A stretch of DNA of 40,752 nucleotides, taken from contig JAMPXH010000026.1 in NCBI GenBank assembly GCA_023701285.1, positions 1 through 40,752 of the forward strand, read 5' to 3'. The DNA is from Candidatus Didemnitutus sp. Lineage in GTDB: Bacteria > Verrucomicrobiota > Verrucomicrobiia > Opitutales > Opitutaceae. Positions within the stretch are counted from its first letter, which is position 1, and every line of letters starts with the position of its first letter. Positions 17,788 through 24,997 of the stretch are shown piece after piece. The position numbers and the translations under genes were made by a program. Below the pieces are notes generated by a model. It was given only the letters and a program-made list of their open reading frames with translations, did not search any database and had not been told where the DNA came from.

Positions 17788-18558
17788 TCAGAACAGGGAC
17801 ATGCTCGCGAGGGCGGCCATGCCGCCCACGCCGGCGAGCACCGCGACGCCGAGCGGGATGTAATTCAGGAAGATCGTGCTGAAATAGAGGCCGGCCGAAC
17901 CGGCCAGCAGCGCGAGCACGGCGGTCGGGTTGCCCTGCGTCCAGAGGATGAAGCCGAGGAAGCCGAGCCCGAACACGGCGCGGAAGCGCACGAAAGGATA
18001 GAGCGTGATCACGCCGAGGAGCAGGAGCACGCCGATGACGAGGTCGAGCACGCCGAGGAGGATGAGCGGTTTCTCGATCAGCTGCATGTAGTCCATCGCC
18101 ATGAGCGCATCCACGCCGGGGAGCACGAGCGCCACGGCGCTGAGGAGCATGATGACGGCGGCGCCCTTGGTGCCGAGCATCGCGGCGCGCATCATCTCAA
18201 GGCTCTTGTCCTTCTTGTTGCGGGTGTCGTCGGTGTTGCCTTCGGCGGCATCGAGGAATTGCTGGACGGTGATGGGCGGCGCGCTGTCGGTCGTGGCCTG
18301 GTTGACGGGCTTGAATTCCTTCTCCTTGAAACCAAGGCGCTTTTTCTGCGGCCAGATGATCGCCTTCAACTCGGCGTTCGATTCGAGCGTGAGCCACTGT
18401 TCCGTGGTCGCGTCGTAATAATAGGTTTCGGGCGTGATCTGGTCGGCCTCGGCGAGGGAGGCGAGCTGGTCGGTGTTGAACGGGCCGCGCGCTTCGGCGT
18501 CATTGATGCCGCGCACGTAATACTCGGGGCCGGAGGAAGGGGAAGCGCCGCTCGACAT
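17788..18558 (-). CDS. GYF_2 (DUF4339) domain membrane protein
   Basis: About 256 residues. The N-terminal GYF_2 domain is clear: EYYVRGINDAEARGPF, then LASLAEADQITPETYYYD and EQWLTL. A linker rich in charged residues follows. The C-terminal half has four or five hydrophobic segments (AAVIMLLSAVALVLPGV, LGVLDLVIGVLLLLGVITLY, VLALLAGSAGLYF, LGVAVLAGVGGMAALASM). GYF_2 domains are frequent in Verrucomicrobiota and Planctomycetota and are thought to bind proline-rich peptides, so the cytoplasmic part may recruit a partner. The exact role is unknown. An ATG three codons earlier (18567) is an equally open start. The gene lies 33 bp upstream of yihY. Confidence 0.82.
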   Translation of the reverse strand: MSSGASPSSGPEYYVRGINDAEARGPFNTDQLASLAEADQITPETYYYDATTEQWLTLESNAELKAIIWPQKKRLGFKEKEFKPVNQATTDSAPPITVQQFLDAAEGNTDDTRNKKDKSLEMMRAAMLGTKGAAVIMLLSAVALVLPGVDALMAMDYMQLIEKPLILLGVLDLVIGVLLLLGVITLYPFVRFRAVFGLGFLGFILWTQGNPTAVLALLAGSAGLYFSTIFLNYIPLGVAVLAGVGGMAALASMSLF

Positions 18559-18661
18559 GGTGAGCATATGTTGGCCCCGGGGTGGGCACCGGCAAGAGTG
18601 AAGTGGTCGGCCAAACGGCCCTGCGCCGACGCGGGACGCGAATCGCGTGCCGGCGGCTTGG

Positions 18662-18690
18662 CGCGCGAGCGGAGGATGTCCGCTCGCGCG
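18662..18690. repeat. 12-bp perfect hairpin downstream of argS
   Basis: CGCGCGAGCGGA (18662-18673) pairs perfectly with TCCGCTCGCGCG (18679-18690) around the loop GGATG. It sits in the 159 bp gap after the argS stop and before the GYF_2 gene. No U-run follows on the minus strand, so it is more like a REP-type stem-loop than an intrinsic terminator, although it may stabilise the argS mRNA end. Confidence 0.55.
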
Positions 18691-18717
18691 ATGGACGGCC
18701 GACGCGCACGGCGCGCG

Positions 18718-20505
18718 TCACATGCGCTCGAGCGTGCGCAGGCCGAGCAGATGCAGGCCCGACTCGAGCACGATGAGCGTGCGATGACAGAGCAGCAGGC
18801 GGCGCGCCCGCACGGCGGGATCGTCGACGATGACCTTGTCCGCGGCGTAGAACGCGCTGTAGGCACCGGCGAGCTCGAAGAGATAGAGGCAGAGGAAGTG
18901 CGGGCGGAGCTGCTGCGTGGCGGCGCGGACGGCGTCGGCGAACTGCACGAGCTTGCGCGCGAGGGCGAGTTCCTGCGGCGTCTCGGGCGGCGTGGCGCCG
19001 GCGGTCGGCGGCTGCGCGGGATCGAGGCCGGCCTTGCGGAAGATCGAGCGCACGCGCGCGACGGCGTAGAGCAGATACGGCGCGGTGTTGCCGTCGAGCG
19101 CGAGCATCTTGTCCCAGGAGAAGACGTAGTTGCTCGAGCGATTTTGCGAGAGATCGGCGTATTGCACGGCGCCGATGCCGACGGCGCGGGCGATGTCGCG
19201 GCACTCGGCGTCGGTGAAGCGCTCGGCCTCGGGGCGCTCGGCGTTCTTCGCGGTGACGATCGCGTAGGCGCGCACCTCGGCCTCGTCGAGGAGCGCCTTG
19301 AGCTTGATGGTGCCGCCGTCGCGCGTCTTGAGCGCCTTGCCGTCCTCGCCGGTCACGGCGCCGAAGGTGACGTGGTGCAGCTCGGGGCGCCGGTAATTTT
19401 TGGCCGCAAACCATTTTCCGACGGTAAGGAAGAGCTGCTCGAAGTGGTCGCTCTGGCGGAAGTCGGTGACGATGACGATGCCGTCGGCCTGGAAGTGCTC
19501 GGTGCGGTAGAGCGCGGTGGCGAGATCGGTGGAGGCGTAACCGCTCGCACCGTCGGCCTTGCGGACCATGAAGGGATTCGGGCGCTCGGCGTGGCGGCTG
19601 AAGCGCGGGTGCTCGTCGTGGAAAACGACGAGGGCGCCGGCGCTGTCCTCGGCAAGACCGGTCTCGGTGAGCTCGCGATAGACGCGGTCGACCTTGTCGT
19701 TGTAGAAGGATTCGCCGAGGTTGTGGTCGAAGCGGATGCCGAGGCGGTCGTAGATCTGTTGAAACGCGGCGAGGCTGACCTCGCTGAATTTCTTCCACAG
19801 GGCGACGTTCTCGGGGTCGCCGTTCTGCAGCTTCACGAGTTCGGCGCGCGCTTCGTCGAGCTCGGGCGAGCCTTCGGGCGTGGCGTTGTGCCCGAGTTTG
19901 TAGAGACGCTCGAGCTCCTCGATCGCGTCGCGTTCGAGCGCGGCGGGATCGGCCCAGCGCTTGTAGCCGTAGATGAGCTTGCCGAATTGCGTGCCCCAGT
20001 CGCCGAGGTGGTTGTCGCGGATGACATGGGCGCCGTTGAACGCGAGCAGGCGGCAGAGCGCCTCGCCGATGACGGCGGAGCGGAGATGGCCGACGTGCAT
20101 CTGCTTCGCGGTGTTGGGTGACGAGTAATCGACGACCCAGTGCTGGCCGCGGCGGGCGCCGGCGGCGGCCTCGCGCAGGTGCGCCTCGCTGTCATGTTGC
20201 GCGAGCCACGCGAGCAGCGCGGCGGGCTTGAGGCGGAAGTTGATGAAGCCCGGGCCGGCGAGCGAGCAGTCGAAGGTGGCGGCGGTTTCGGCGTCGAGCT
20301 GGTCGACGATCTGCTGCGCGACGGCGCGCGGGTTCTGCTTCTCGCGCTTGGCGAAGGCGAGGGCGCCGTTGGCTTGGAAGTCGCCGTGGGCCGGATCGGC
20401 CACGCGCACTTCCGGCTCAAATCCTCGGTCGCCGAACCCCAGGCGTCCAGCGGCCGCGCGGAGGGCCGAGTCGAGGTGATTGGCGAGGTGGAACGGCAGG
20501 TGCAT
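18718..20505 (-). CDS. argS: Arginyl-tRNA synthetase
   Basis: A 595-residue class I aminoacyl-tRNA synthetase that charges tRNA-Arg. The N-terminal tRNA-binding Arg_tRNA_synt_N domain occupies about residues 1-95 (GFINFRLKPAALL). The catalytic domain starts with VVDYSSPNTAKQMHVGHLRS, which holds the HIGH-class motif HVGH and the conserved SPNxAKxxHVGH context. DNHLGDWGTQFGKLIYGYK follows. The KMSK region is replaced by EDGKALKTRDGGTIKL, usual for many ArgRS. The C-terminal DALR anticodon-binding domain ends in LLLCHRTLIVLESGLHLLGL. Length and order match the family. It is divergent from the nucleoside phosphorylase gene with 215 bp between the start codons. Confidence 0.97.
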   Translation of the reverse strand: MHLPFHLANHLDSALRAAAGRLGFGDRGFEPEVRVADPAHGDFQANGALAFAKREKQNPRAVAQQIVDQLDAETAATFDCSLAGPGFINFRLKPAALLAWLAQHDSEAHLREAAAGARRGQHWVVDYSSPNTAKQMHVGHLRSAVIGEALCRLLAFNGAHVIRDNHLGDWGTQFGKLIYGYKRWADPAALERDAIEELERLYKLGHNATPEGSPELDEARAELVKLQNGDPENVALWKKFSEVSLAAFQQIYDRLGIRFDHNLGESFYNDKVDRVYRELTETGLAEDSAGALVVFHDEHPRFSRHAERPNPFMVRKADGASGYASTDLATALYRTEHFQADGIVIVTDFRQSDHFEQLFLTVGKWFAAKNYRRPELHHVTFGAVTGEDGKALKTRDGGTIKLKALLDEAEVRAYAIVTAKNAERPEAERFTDAECRDIARAVGIGAVQYADLSQNRSSNYVFSWDKMLALDGNTAPYLLYAVARVRSIFRKAGLDPAQPPTAGATPPETPQELALARKLVQFADAVRAATQQLRPHFLCLYLFELAGAYSAFYAADKVIVDDPAVRARRLLLCHRTLIVLESGLHLLGLRTLERM

Positions 20506-20566
20506 CCGGCGATTGAGAAATTGCGCTTGGGCCTGAGCAAGAAGGATTTTTGCGGTTCGGTTGGGT

Positions 20567-20604
20567 GGGGCAGGTGAAGTCCCCTCGCAGGGGGCAGGTG
20601 AGGT
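20567..20604. repeat. Direct repeat and small hairpin in the argS/phosphorylase divergent gap
   Basis: The 14-mer GGGGCAGGTGAAGT at 20567-20580 is repeated as GGGGCAGGTGAGGT at 20591-20604 (one mismatch, 24 bp period). Between them CCCCT and AGGGG can form a short stem. The pair lies 62-100 bp upstream of argS and about 120-150 bp upstream of the phosphorylase start. It might be a regulator binding site; nothing identifies the protein. Confidence 0.4.
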
Positions 20605-20720
20605 GTCCAGTCTGTCACGGCGACACTTTAGGCTTGCTAAATTCGACGAAACTCTTTGTCTCTTCGAGCTTTGCGCCGTCCAGCCACCGGCTGGACCTCC
20701 TTACACACGTGACACCTTCC

Positions 20721-22061
20721 ATGAGAAAACGTCCCATTCCGACGCGCCGATTCATCAAGCCGTCGTTTACTTCGTTGATCGAAAAGAAGCGCGATAATGG
20801 CGAATTCACCCAAGAGGAAATTCGTTACATCATCGACTCCACGCTCGATGGCGAGATGCCCCAGCACCAGCTGGCCGCGCTCCTGATGGCGATCTACTTC
20901 GCCAACATGTCCGCGCAGGAGACCGCGATTCTCACGGAGGAAATGATGCTGTCGGGCGAGGTCATCGATCTCTCGCACATCTCCAAGCCGAAGATCGACA
21001 AGTATTCCACCGGCGGCGTCGGCGACAAGACCGCGCTCGTGCTCGCGCCGCTCGCGATGGCCAGCGGCGTCGTCGTGCCGATGATGGTCGGCGTCGAACA
21101 GCAGTTCGTCATCAACGCGCTCGACAAGCTCTCCGCCGTCCCCGGCTTCAAGAGCCATCTCAGCATCCAGCAGTTCACCGACCAGCTCGCCCGCGTGGGC
21201 GGAGCGATCGTCGAGCAGAGCAAGGAACTCGCTCCTGCGGACCAGAAATTCTACGACCTCCGCCTCGACACCGGCACGATCCCGAGTCTCCCGCTCATCA
21301 CCGGCAGCGTCCTCTCGAAGAAGCTCGCCGAAGGCGCCGAGGGCCTCGTGATCGACGTGAAATGGGGCAACGGCTCCTTCATCAAGGACCTCGAGCAGGC
21401 CAAGCAGCTCGCGCGCTCCATGACCCGCGTCGGCCGCTCGATGAAGCGCCGCTGCGTCGCGCTCGTCACCGACATGAACCAGCCGCTGGGCGACTCCGTT
21501 GGCACCTCGCTCGAGATCAAGGAGGCGATCCAGCTCCTCAAGGGCGAAGGCCCCGAGGACATGAAGGAACTCGTCCTCAAGCTCGGCATGGAAATCGTCC
21601 GCCTCGCCGGCGTCGCGGGCTCCACGCTCTCCGCCAAGCAGACCGTGCAGCGCCACCTCAGCGACGGCTCCGCGCTCGAGAAGTTCAAGGACATGATCCG
21701 CGCGCAGGGCGGCGACACGTCCTTCATCGATCATCCGGAGAAATTCCCGACGGCCCGCCACATCCGCAAGCTGCCCGCGCCCAAGCGCGGCTACGTGCAC
21801 ACCATCAACGCCGCCTTCATCGCCAAGGGTGTCTCCATCCTCGGCGCCGGCAAGGACTCGCACGGCAAGATCGACCACGCGGTCGGCGTGTCCGAGATCA
21901 AGAAGGTCGGCACGCAGGTGAAGCAGGGCGAGCCGCTGATGATGATCCATTACAACGACGAGGCGAAGCTCGAGCAGGCGCTCGATTACTTCAAGGAAGC
22001 CTACCGCCTCGCGCCGAAGCGCCCGATCCCACCGCCGTTGGTGGTCGAGCGCGTCGCCTGA
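20721..22061 (+). CDS. Thymidine/pyrimidine-nucleoside phosphorylase
   Basis: A 446-residue glycosyltransferase-family phosphorylase (DeoA/Pdp). It converts thymidine or uridine plus phosphate into the base and (deoxy)ribose 1-phosphate in nucleoside salvage. The N-terminal alpha domain has LIEKKRDNGEFTQEEIRYII and MPQHQLAALLMAIYF. The phosphate-binding motif is KYSTGGVGDKTALVL. Catalytic-region residues lie in DLRLDTGTIPSLPLITGSVLSKK split by the family's hinge, and VTDMNQPLGDSVGTSLEIKEA is also typical. The C-terminal PYNP_C domain is present (GVSILGAGKDSHGKIDHAVG). The start at 20721 gives a short basic N terminus; the frame upstream is open but not family-like. Specificity between thymidine and uridine cannot be decided, so no symbol is given. 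A strong terminator follows. Confidence 0.93.
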   Translation: MRKRPIPTRRFIKPSFTSLIEKKRDNGEFTQEEIRYIIDSTLDGEMPQHQLAALLMAIYFANMSAQETAILTEEMMLSGEVIDLSHISKPKIDKYSTGGVGDKTALVLAPLAMASGVVVPMMVGVEQQFVINALDKLSAVPGFKSHLSIQQFTDQLARVGGAIVEQSKELAPADQKFYDLRLDTGTIPSLPLITGSVLSKKLAEGAEGLVIDVKWGNGSFIKDLEQAKQLARSMTRVGRSMKRRCVALVTDMNQPLGDSVGTSLEIKEAIQLLKGEGPEDMKELVLKLGMEIVRLAGVAGSTLSAKQTVQRHLSDGSALEKFKDMIRAQGGDTSFIDHPEKFPTARHIRKLPAPKRGYVHTINAAFIAKGVSILGAGKDSHGKIDHAVGVSEIKKVGTQVKQGEPLMMIHYNDEAKLEQALDYFKEAYRLAPKRPIPPPLVVERVA

Positions 22062-22089
22062 GAATTCGCCGCCATTGCTTTCGGCACCC

Positions 22090-22122
22090 AGCCGGCCCTT
22101 CCCCTGAGGGCCGGCTTTTTTA
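22090..22122 (+). terminator. Rho-independent terminator after the nucleoside phosphorylase
   Basis: AGCCGGCCC (22090-22098) pairs with GGGCCGGCT (22108-22116), extendable by one T-A pair, and is followed by TTTTTTAT through 22122. It lies about 30 bp after the phosphorylase stop and shows that the methyltransferase gene downstream has its own promoter. Confidence 0.9.
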
Positions 22123-22282
22123 TGCCCGTGCGCAGGCTTCGCCGTCCGACGTTGCACAGCTGCGTGCCCGACCACGCGTCTGTCGGGGAATGAGCGCCGC
22201 GGTTGCGCGTGCCGTCCCGGCTGATGAGTTGTCCCGCAAATTCTAGTCGCCCGCGCGCGCCCGCTGCGTTTCCGTCGGGGCG

Positions 22283-23572
22283 ATGGCCGAAGAATTCGAC
22301 GAAGACCTGCAGGAAACGCCCGCCGCCCCGGAGCCGAACGCGCTCATGCGCGAGAAGGCGCGACCGGCCACGCCCGAAGAGAAGGCGCAGTGGCCGCGGC
22401 CGTGGGCGCAGCTGAAGTTCGTGACGTTCCAGCCGGCGATCTTCCCCCGCATGCTCGGCGAGGTGTCGCGCGACGCGCGGCCGGGCGACTTTGTCAGCGT
22501 TTACGACAAGTTCGGCAACCGGATCGGCGCGGGACTCTTCAACCCGCGGGCGAAGATGCCGCTGCGCGTGGTGACGCACGCGGCGGAGGCGGTGGGCGAG
22601 GACTACTTCGAGACGGCGCTGCGGCGCGCGGTGGCGCTGCGGCGCGAGTTGTTCAAGCTCGACGAGGTGACGGACGCCTATCGGGTGGTCGGCTCGGACG
22701 GCGACGGGATCAGCGGGCTGACGATCGATCGCTACGCGGACACGCTGTTCTGCGACGTGTATTCGCTCGGGATTTTCCTGCGGCTGCCGAAGTGGCTGCC
22801 GTTGCTCCACGAACTGCTCGGCACGAAACACGTCCGTGTCCACGTCGATCACGACCTCGGCAGCCTCGAGGGCATCAAGCCGTCGATGATGCGCGAGATC
22901 ACGGCGAGCGCGCCGGACAAGGTGCGCATCCGCGAGCACGGCGTGAAGTTCGAAGTCGATTTCGCGGAAGGGCACAAGACGGGTTTCTTCTGCGACCAGC
23001 GCGACAACCGCCGGCGCTTCGGCCAGCTGGCGAAGGGCGCGCGCGTGCTCGACCTGTGCAGCTACACGGGCGGTTTCTCGATCAACGCCGCGCTCGGCGG
23101 CGCGAGTGAGATCACCGCGGTCGATCTCGACGAGAAGGCGGTGGCGCAGGGTCGGCGCAACGCGAACCTCAACCAGGTTTCCCCGAACAAACTGAAGTGG
23201 GTGCACGCCGACGCGTTCGCCTACGCGCGGCAGATGCAGAAGAACGGCGAGCAGTTCGACCTCGTGCTGTGCGATCCGCCGAAGTTCGTGATGACGCGCG
23301 AGCCGGCCGGCGCGGCCGAGGGCATGAGGAAATACGCCGACCTGAACACCATCGCCGCAAGCCTGGTGAAGCCGGGCGGGCTGTTCGTGACCTGCTCGTG
23401 CTCGGGCCTCGTGTCGCTGGAGGATTTTGAACAGGTGGTGATCAAGGGCGTGCACCGATTGAACCGGCGGCTGCAGATCTTCGACCGCACGGGCGCGGGT
23501 ATCGACCATCCGGTGTATTCGAACTGTCTCGAAAGCCGTTACCTGAAGCTGCTCTGGGCGCGCGTGATCTGA
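22283..23572 (+). CDS. rlmI: RlmI-type class I SAM-dependent rRNA (cytosine-C5) methyltransferase
   Basis: A 429-residue protein of the RlmI/YccW family, whose E. coli member makes m5C1962 in 23S rRNA. A PUA-like RNA-binding domain lies in the N-terminal third (GEVSRDARPGDFVSVYDKFGNRIG split over two strands). Next come the EEHG-like linker strand GVKFEVDFAEGHKTGFFCDQRDNR and the Rossmann SAM site VLDLCSYTGGFSINAALGG. Later motifs are TAVDLDEKAV, the CDPPKF motif and the catalytic cysteine motif TCSCSGLVS. The first ~45 residues (acidic, Pro-rich) are an extension not seen in the E. coli protein. Family membership is firm; the exact target base is inferred. Confidence 0.88.
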   Translation: MAEEFDEDLQETPAAPEPNALMREKARPATPEEKAQWPRPWAQLKFVTFQPAIFPRMLGEVSRDARPGDFVSVYDKFGNRIGAGLFNPRAKMPLRVVTHAAEAVGEDYFETALRRAVALRRELFKLDEVTDAYRVVGSDGDGISGLTIDRYADTLFCDVYSLGIFLRLPKWLPLLHELLGTKHVRVHVDHDLGSLEGIKPSMMREITASAPDKVRIREHGVKFEVDFAEGHKTGFFCDQRDNRRRFGQLAKGARVLDLCSYTGGFSINAALGGASEITAVDLDEKAVAQGRRNANLNQVSPNKLKWVHADAFAYARQMQKNGEQFDLVLCDPPKFVMTREPAGAAEGMRKYADLNTIAASLVKPGGLFVTCSCSGLVSLEDFEQVVIKGVHRLNRRLQIFDRTGAGIDHPVYSNCLESRYLKLLWARVI

Positions 23573-23607
23573 GCGCGCAAAGCGACCGGCTCGCGCACCG
23601 GCCTGAG

Positions 23608-23982
23608 CTAAATTGTGACGCGCACCGGATGGCGGCGCGGCGGGTGCAGCAGGTTTTTTTCGCGTGCGATGGTCATCAGCGCCTCGATGCCCTGCGGCAG
23701 GAGCATGCCCTTGCCGCGGACGCTGCCTTGCACGACCGTCCAGAAGCCGGTGCGTGATTCCGGCGAGAATACGAAACGGTGCCCTTCCTCGTCCTCGCCG
23801 GTCAGCAGCGGCGCCGTGGCGTGCGCGCGCAGAAAATCCGTGAAGCGTTCGTCCCAGCACGTGGGGACCAGTATCCCGCTGAATTGCTGGAACTCATGCT
23901 CCGCCTCGGCGGCCGTGACCGGCCGCATCGACTTGATGGCCGCCCGGCGGCGGCGCTCGGCGCTGTTTTCCCATTGCTCCAT
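23608..23982 (-). CDS. Small hypothetical protein
   Basis: I do not recognise this 124-residue protein. It is soluble, with no signal peptide or membrane segment. The N terminus is basic and helical (SAERRRRAAIKSM), the middle is mixed alpha/beta with GILVPTCWDERFTDFLRAH and HRFVFSPESRTGFW, and the C terminus is basic (PPRRHPVRVTI). It is convergent with rlmI, 35 bp away, and divergent from the carbonic anhydrase gene. The balanced composition and GGGGAAAA upstream of the ATG support a real gene. A later in-frame Met (residue 19) is an alternative start. Confidence 0.65.
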   Translation of the reverse strand: MEQWENSAERRRRAAIKSMRPVTAAEAEHEFQQFSGILVPTCWDERFTDFLRAHATAPLLTGEDEEGHRFVFSPESRTGFWTVVQGSVRGKGMLLPQGIEALMTIAREKNLLHPPRRHPVRVTI

Positions 23983-24159
23983 CCGTATTTTCCCCGCGGC
24001 TGCCGCACCACGCGGACAAGCCGGACCTTAATGAAGTCACAAACCACTCAGCGGCCAGAAGGAACGGCCATTGACACGCACGCGACCGGCGCGGATGCCA
24101 CGGGGCAGGGCGGAGGTTTGGCTTTCCTCACGCTGCGGGATGCCCCAATTTTGCCGGGC

Positions 24160-24807
24160 ATGAAGAAACTGTCCCGCCTCTTCGAACAGAACAAAGCCTG
24201 GGCCGAGGCGATCACCGGCCGCGATCCGCAGTTTTTTCCCAAGCTCTCGCGCCAGCAGAATCCCGAGTATCTCTGGATCGGTTGCGCCGACAGCCGCGTG
24301 CCGGCCAACGAGATCGTCGGTCTGCTCCCCGGCGAGGTGTTCGTGCACCGCAACATCGCGAACGTCGTGGTGCATGCCGATCTCAACGCCCTCTCCGTCA
24401 TCCAATACGCGGTCGATGTCCTCCAGGTGAAGCACATCATGGTGGTCGGCCACTACGGCTGCGGCGGCGTGCAGGCCGCGTATGCGTGCACGCGTGTGGG
24501 ACTCGCCGACAACTGGCTGCGCCACGTGCAGGATGTCCGCAACAAGCACGAGCAGTGCCTCCATTTCCTGCCCGATGACACCGCGCGTTCGGCGCGCCTG
24601 TGCGAACTCAACGTCATCGAGCAGGCGGTGAACGTCTGCCAGACCACCATCGTGCAGGATGCGTGGGCGCGCGGGCAGGAATTGACGGTGCACGGTTGGA
24701 TCTACGGCTTGCGCGATGGCTTGCTGCGCGACTTGCAGATGACCGCGAGCAGCGCCGAGGAAGTCACTGCCGCGCAGCGCAACGCCGTCGCTTTGCTCAG
24801 CACGTAA
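24160..24807 (+). CDS. can: Beta-class carbonic anhydrase
   Basis: A zinc enzyme of 215 residues that interconverts CO2 and bicarbonate in the cytoplasm. The four zinc/active-site residues are visible: Cys and Asp in WIGCADSRVPA (CxDxR motif), then His and Cys in VGHYGCGGVQAA (HxxC motif). FVHRNIANVV, LSVIQYAVDVL, LCELNVIEQ and VHGWIYGLRDGLLRDL closely follow the E. coli Can pattern. The start at 24160 (MKKLSRLFEQNKAWAEA) matches the family N terminus. An ATG at 24031 would add 43 low-complexity residues and is less likely. A weak hairpin with a T-rich tail follows at 24807-24825. Confidence 0.94.
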   Translation: MKKLSRLFEQNKAWAEAITGRDPQFFPKLSRQQNPEYLWIGCADSRVPANEIVGLLPGEVFVHRNIANVVVHADLNALSVIQYAVDVLQVKHIMVVGHYGCGGVQAAYACTRVGLADNWLRHVQDVRNKHEQCLHFLPDDTARSARLCELNVIEQAVNVCQTTIVQDAWARGQELTVHGWIYGLRDGLLRDLQMTASSAEEVTAAQRNAVALLST

Positions 24808-24826
24808 CCCGTCATCGGGTGATTTT
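24807..24826 (+). terminator. Weak terminator-like hairpin after carbonic anhydrase gene
   Basis: ACCCG (24807-24811) pairs with CGGGT (24816-24820) around TCAT, followed by GATTTT. The 5-bp stem is short, so termination would be weak. Confidence 0.35.
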
Positions 24827-24892
24827 GTCAGGCGCGGTCCTACGCCGCGTCTGCATCCTCGCGCTCATCGTTTGCAGCAACGGTGCTTGGGC

Positions 24893-24946
24893 TTGGCACA
24901 GCGGGAGCGAAAATTTCAACTATGGACAGTAAGTTCATTAGTGAAC
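24893..24946 (+). promoter_or_regulatory. Candidate promoter and operator upstream of the giant lyase gene
   Basis: TTGGCA (24893-24898) is followed after 17 bp by TCAACT (24916-24921), a weak sigma-70-like pair. Just downstream, GTTCATTAGTGAAC (24933-24946) is a dyad with 5-bp arms and a 4-bp centre, placed where a repressor would cover the transcription start. It lies about 50 bp before the ATG at 24998. The promoter match is poor; the dyad is clear. Confidence 0.3.
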
Positions 24947-24997
24947 GACTCGCGAATCCCCAATCGCGATCCTGGTCATCCCCCAACACCCCTGCTC

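Noticed and set aside
15451-20121. A 1,556-codon open frame on the plus strand
   Set aside because: It crosses the response regulator, yihY, GYF_2 and argS genes in wrong frames and reads as Arg/Gly/Glu-rich shadow.
24031-24159. Longer start for the carbonic anhydrase
   Set aside because: The extra 43 residues are low complexity and not family-like; the E. coli-type N terminus begins at 24160.
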